Positions 60,194-64,000 of a stretch of DNA of 64,000 nucleotides are shown here, piece by piece (positions within the stretch are counted from its first letter, which is position 1; the number at the start of each line of letters is the position of its first letter). The notes below the pieces were generated by a model, which was not told the origin of the DNA, ran no database searches, and worked only from the letters and a program-made list of their open reading frames with translations. Origin of the DNA: Monocercomonoides exilis (lineage: Eukaryota > Preaxostyla > Oxymonadida > Polymastigidae); NCBI GenBank assembly GCA_001643675.2, contig LSRY02000037.1, positions 426,001 to 490,000 of the forward strand. Direction: 5' to 3'. The position numbers and the translations under genes were made by a program.

Positions 60194-61805
60194 TTCTTCA
60201 ACAAAGAAAGAATGAAATCAAAACATCAAGAATTCAAATACAACAATGTTTGCAAGCCTGTTAAACTCTTTGTGTTATTTGTCTTCTGTTTTTTAATAAA
60301 TCCATTGCAATCAGAAAATAACACCATTTTGCAATTTAAATCGAATTTGCATATTTTTGGATAAATGAAATAGATGAATAATAAAAACCAAAAATAACCG
60401 CTAAAGTGTATGCATTCATGCCAAATTAATTTGCATTTGCATTTTTTACAATATATTACAAAGAAAGACAATGCCTTTAACAAATCTTTATTTGTAATGG
60501 ATTCAATGATCGAAACACTTTTCTTGAGATAAAATATAAAATTGCAAGATGAGGGCTGATCAATGTGATTTCCATCTAAAATTTGAAATGGAGTGAGTTA
60601 TTTTTACATCCCATTTTTTTTTATCGCTGCTAAACATTCTGGATCACAGGAGCACTTCTGTAAAAAAATAAATTACTGGAAACCTTCAAAATATGGTGAA
60701 TGGGAACAAAACGTACTATTCAAAAAATAACACAAAGAAAGTTTTATTTCTATAAAAAAAAAGACTGAATGGATACAAAGCAATCAATAAAATTGAAATA
60801 TTCATTCTCGACTCAAAATTCAAGTGATAAATAATCTCCTTTTTTATCAAAAAATATATGATCAAACCCTAATAATATTATTTCTCAAAATTTCTAATTA
60901 GGTTTTAGAGAGGTTATTGGTTTAATGCCTTCACAACGAGTGAATTAGGGTATTATATAAATAAAAATATGAACATAGATAATTAAATAGGGTGTTATTT
61001 ATCAAAAAAGATAAAAAAACAGGTGTTTTGTTGATTAAGAATTTCAAAAATGGGTTACCAATTCATTTATTCAAATTAGACGAAATTTACCAGTAAAAAT
61101 ATCCCACTTAGACTTATTAATAATTTTGATAACGAACATTTACGTTTTTAAAAGCATTTTAAACAGTACGTTTTGTTCCAACTTACCCAAAATATCATTG
61201 TATTCTGTTCCTGAAAATATTTTTCATTTATTGATTTTTGAAGACAAATTTAAAGTTTTTTCGTTTATTTTTAAAGATCAAAGACTTGCTCATATTTCAA
61301 GAGCTTGTTGTTTTGAGATTTTTCAGTATAGTTATTGTTTAAAAAAATTCATTTTTTGGTGTTTTTGGTTATTTTCCAATATTTGATACTTCGTTTTTTC
61401 ATTATTTTTTTCATTTCACGAAGAAAAAAAAGGACGATTTGTCAGAACAAGAGAATGTTTTCCAATGATTTTTCAATTGAATAGAAAATATTTTTTTATA
61501 AAAAGATTTAGAAACTGTTTTATTATGCTTAATATTCTACATCATAATTGTTTTTTTAAAACTCGTTTTTGTGAATTTTCGAAATATTTTCTTTAACATG
61601 ATGAACAAAATATCAATTTTTGCTTAATTGCTGAATTATTAATTTGTTCAACGATTTATATGAATGGAAAAACATGAATAAGATTTTTAAAAACAATTAT
61701 TCTTATTTTGTCGTAATTTTGTGAAATGAAAAAATAATTATTAAACGATGTGAATTGCTAACAAAAAGAACAAGAAAAATAAAAAAATCAAGTTTAATAA
61801 CCAAA
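60194..61805. other. AT-rich gene-poor region
   Basis: Should contain the unresolved first exon and promoter of the helical-family copy B; otherwise no gene or RNA recognised. Confidence 0.45.
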
Positions 61806-62052
61806 ACATGTCAAATTTTTTTTGAAAAGTTCCTTTTGTTTGATTTTCAAATAGAATAAAAATAACTTATTATGAAAATATTTCTGTTTCCACTCACCAA
61901 AATTTGCTATTATGTGAAAAAAATCTAAACAATGTTATTATTTCATTTTTGTGAAATTTCATGATTCGGAACAAAAATTTGATCTAAATATGTAATTTTT
62001 ATTCTATTTGAAAATTATACAAAAGGAACTTTACAAAAAAATTTAGACATGT
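61806..62052. repeat. Inverted-repeat (MITE-like) element, ~250 bp
   Basis: The left arm 61806-61863 begins ACATGTC and contains AAGTTCCTTTTGT and TTTTCAAATAGAATAAAAAT. The right arm (61995-62052) is its reverse complement with a few mismatches. The loop is about 130 bp and non-coding. Confidence 0.65.
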
Positions 62053-63426
62053 TGTCACATTCAACACTAAATAATGTTCACTATCAGCTGGTGCAAACAA
62101 CTCAAAAAAGGCCAATGGGCATGATTCGACCAGTTAAAAATTCAAGTCATAAAGATTTCTTTTTCATTTTCCGATCAGAAAATCATTGTTTTGATATATA
62201 TAAAGTCTGTTTTTGTCATCAATTTTTAATAAAAAATGAAAATAAATATTTTTTCGATCTTTGAATATAAAAAAAAAATTATCTTCATATTCATGCCTTA
62301 ATATCTTTATAAATGTTGATAAAATGAAATATCTTTTAGGGTTAACCTTTATTCATGGAATTCTCTTGTTGAAATTTGTGAATTAGTTAAAAAAACCTAA
62401 CAGAAAACATGATAAAATTAAATGATGGGCTTGATCAAAAATTTTTATCTCAAAAAGATAGATTCAGTTTGAAGATAATTTAACTTTTGAAAAGAAATTT
62501 TATACTGACCTTAATTAATTAATTCGGAAAGCTCAGTTTCGATATGGTTTTTGGTATTTTCATTAGAATAATCATGACTGGAAATCTAATCCCCTTTTGC
62601 ACAAAAAATGTTGTTTGGGGGAGATTTTCTTTGAAATGAACAACAACAAAAAAAAAAAAACATTCGCGCTTTTTTTTAACGAGGATGAAAAGGAGAATGT
62701 TGAAATTTTTTCACCATAAATGAATATTAAATTATCTTTAAATCCAAAATGTCAATATTTTCATCATCAAATAAATAATTTATTCATCTGGAATTGTTTG
62801 AGTTTTTGAATACTGTTAAAATTATGTATTTTTTTTTCATTTATATACAGTAATATCATTTCACGAAACCGAATAAAGAAAAAAGAATAATGAGTTCGTA
62901 TTTGTTAAATATTTTTTCCGGATTTTTTGAAAAGTGATAATTTTTTATTTTTTATTTATTATAATTATCTTTTTTTTAATTGAATGAGTAATTCAATTCA
63001 CAACACGGATATGGCTGATCCTTTTTTAAATCATTCTTTCGTTCGAGTTTTGATCAAAGCTTTAATCTCAACGGGATTTTCGAAAAAATATATTTCATTT
63101 AAAATATCGTCATAAGATGTGAATATTTTCCGATGTTATGCACTTTTACGAAAATCAGACTGAAATTTAAATTTTGATCAAAACTCAAAGGAATTTGTGA
63201 TTTCAAAAAGGATCAGCTATAGGTGAGTAATATTATTGGCACCAGTTTTTTTATTGGCACCAAAAATTATTTTCATTATCTTCATTTCATTAAAGCTCAT
63301 AAATCTGTTTCATAACTTAAGAACAATAAACAAATAAAAATTAAGCTGTACGTCAAATATTTTTTCAAAAAACTTTCTCAGTAAAACGATCTAATAATTT
63401 TTAACTTATATATTTCGATCAATATT
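62053..63426. other. AT-rich gene-free region
   Basis: No defensible gene; chance ORFs only. Confidence 0.5.
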
Positions 63427-64000
63427 TTGCACGTATTTTCATGACTGATTGCAGTTGCGAGTTTTTATCACGGAATTCACAAAAACAATTGTATTTTCCG
63501 TATTTGTTACTTATTCGTTATATTTTGAACCATTTATTTAAGTGTATTTTTGCATTTCACCACTTTTGTTTAAACATGCAAAATCAAGTGAATGTGTATG
63601 TTTTATCGATTTACATGAAGTTTATGATATTATATAAGTTATTTCAAAAACATATTCTTGATGTTGAATAATTAACAATTTGTCAATACTTAGATAAATA
63701 TAATTCTTAAAAAAAAGCGTGATCCTTTGATGTCTTTCAAATTTTGAATTCATTTTCGTTTTCAAAACATGCATAATATACAAAAATGATTATTTTACCG
63801 ATATCTTTTGACCTTTTTTAACAAAACATACACATTCACTTGATTTTGCATGTTTTAACAAAAATGGTGAAATGCAAAAATACACTTAAATAAATGGTTC
63901 AAAATATAACGAATAAGTAACAAATACGGAAAATACAATTGTTTTTGTGAATTCCGTGATAAAAACTCGCAACTGCAATCAGTCATGAAAATACGTGCAA
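63427..64000. repeat. Long inverted repeat at the window edge, possibly continuing
   Basis: The left arm 63427-63604 (starting TTGCACGTATTTTCATGAC) matches the reverse complement of 63823-64000, with very few differences. The spacer is about 218 bp. Because the right arm ends exactly at the window edge, the outer boundary on that side cannot be seen. No transposase frame is present. Confidence 0.7.

Noticed and set aside
1-64000. Stop-codon reassignment as in Streblomastix
   Set aside because: TAA, TAG and TGA all terminate conserved proteins here (for example PDRG1 at TGA, the eight-exon gene at TAA), so the standard code fits.
1-64000. tRNA, rRNA or CRISPR arrays
   Set aside because: I saw no cloverleaf with a GTTCRA-type T arm, no rRNA-like sequence, and the only regular repeats are coding triplets or microsatellites.

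Overview
The window reads as nuclear DNA of an oxymonad-type protist, most probably Monocercomonoides or a close relative. This is inferred from four things: AT-rich intergenic DNA with more GC-balanced coding blocks, many short GT-AG introns (51 to 421 bp here), very large surface proteins with right-handed beta-helix repeats, one transmembrane helix and a degenerate C-terminal kinase domain, and two copies of a Glu/Lys-rich helical family that I recall as expanded in Monocercomonoides (memory, not searched). There are no operons, bacterial signals, tRNAs or rRNAs that I can recognise. Every gene model below was assembled by hand across splice sites, and phases were checked by exon arithmetic.

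Layout. 1-6242 (minus): partial beta-helix surface gene broken by two in-frame stops. 7950-9720: decayed DDE transposon. 10235-11918: a MITE-like repeat beside a 1.3-kb fold-back element with 442-bp arms. 12107-12780 (plus): four-exon PDRG1 homologue. 13786-25548 (minus): two-exon casein kinase 1 gene whose second exon adds a tail of about 3,500 residues, almost all low-complexity. 26673-29711 (minus): Hook-domain coiled-coil protein, head to head with 29819-32024 (plus), a SKA1-like kinetochore protein. 33012-35537 (minus): eight-exon gene of unknown function. 35755-37526 (minus): four-exon seven-transmembrane protein. 37527-42584: AT-rich, with a second MITE copy and a coding-like relic. 42585-50684 (plus): full-length beta-helix/transmembrane/pseudokinase receptor with one in-frame TGA. 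51752-53790: pogo-like transposon with perfect 26-bp terminal repeats and TA target duplication. 56798-58120 (plus) and 60193-58877 (minus): convergent helical-family paralogues, the second frameshifted. 60194-64000: gene-poor, with two inverted-repeat elements.

How the genes relate. Hook and SKA1 are both microtubule-linked and share a 107-bp intergenic region that may be a common promoter. The two beta-helix genes belong to one surface family. Several unrelated intracellular genes (CK1, SKA1, the eight-exon gene) carry long Ser/acidic low-complexity inserts built from the same triplet tracts, which suggests a genome-wide repeat-expansion habit rather than a gene-specific one.
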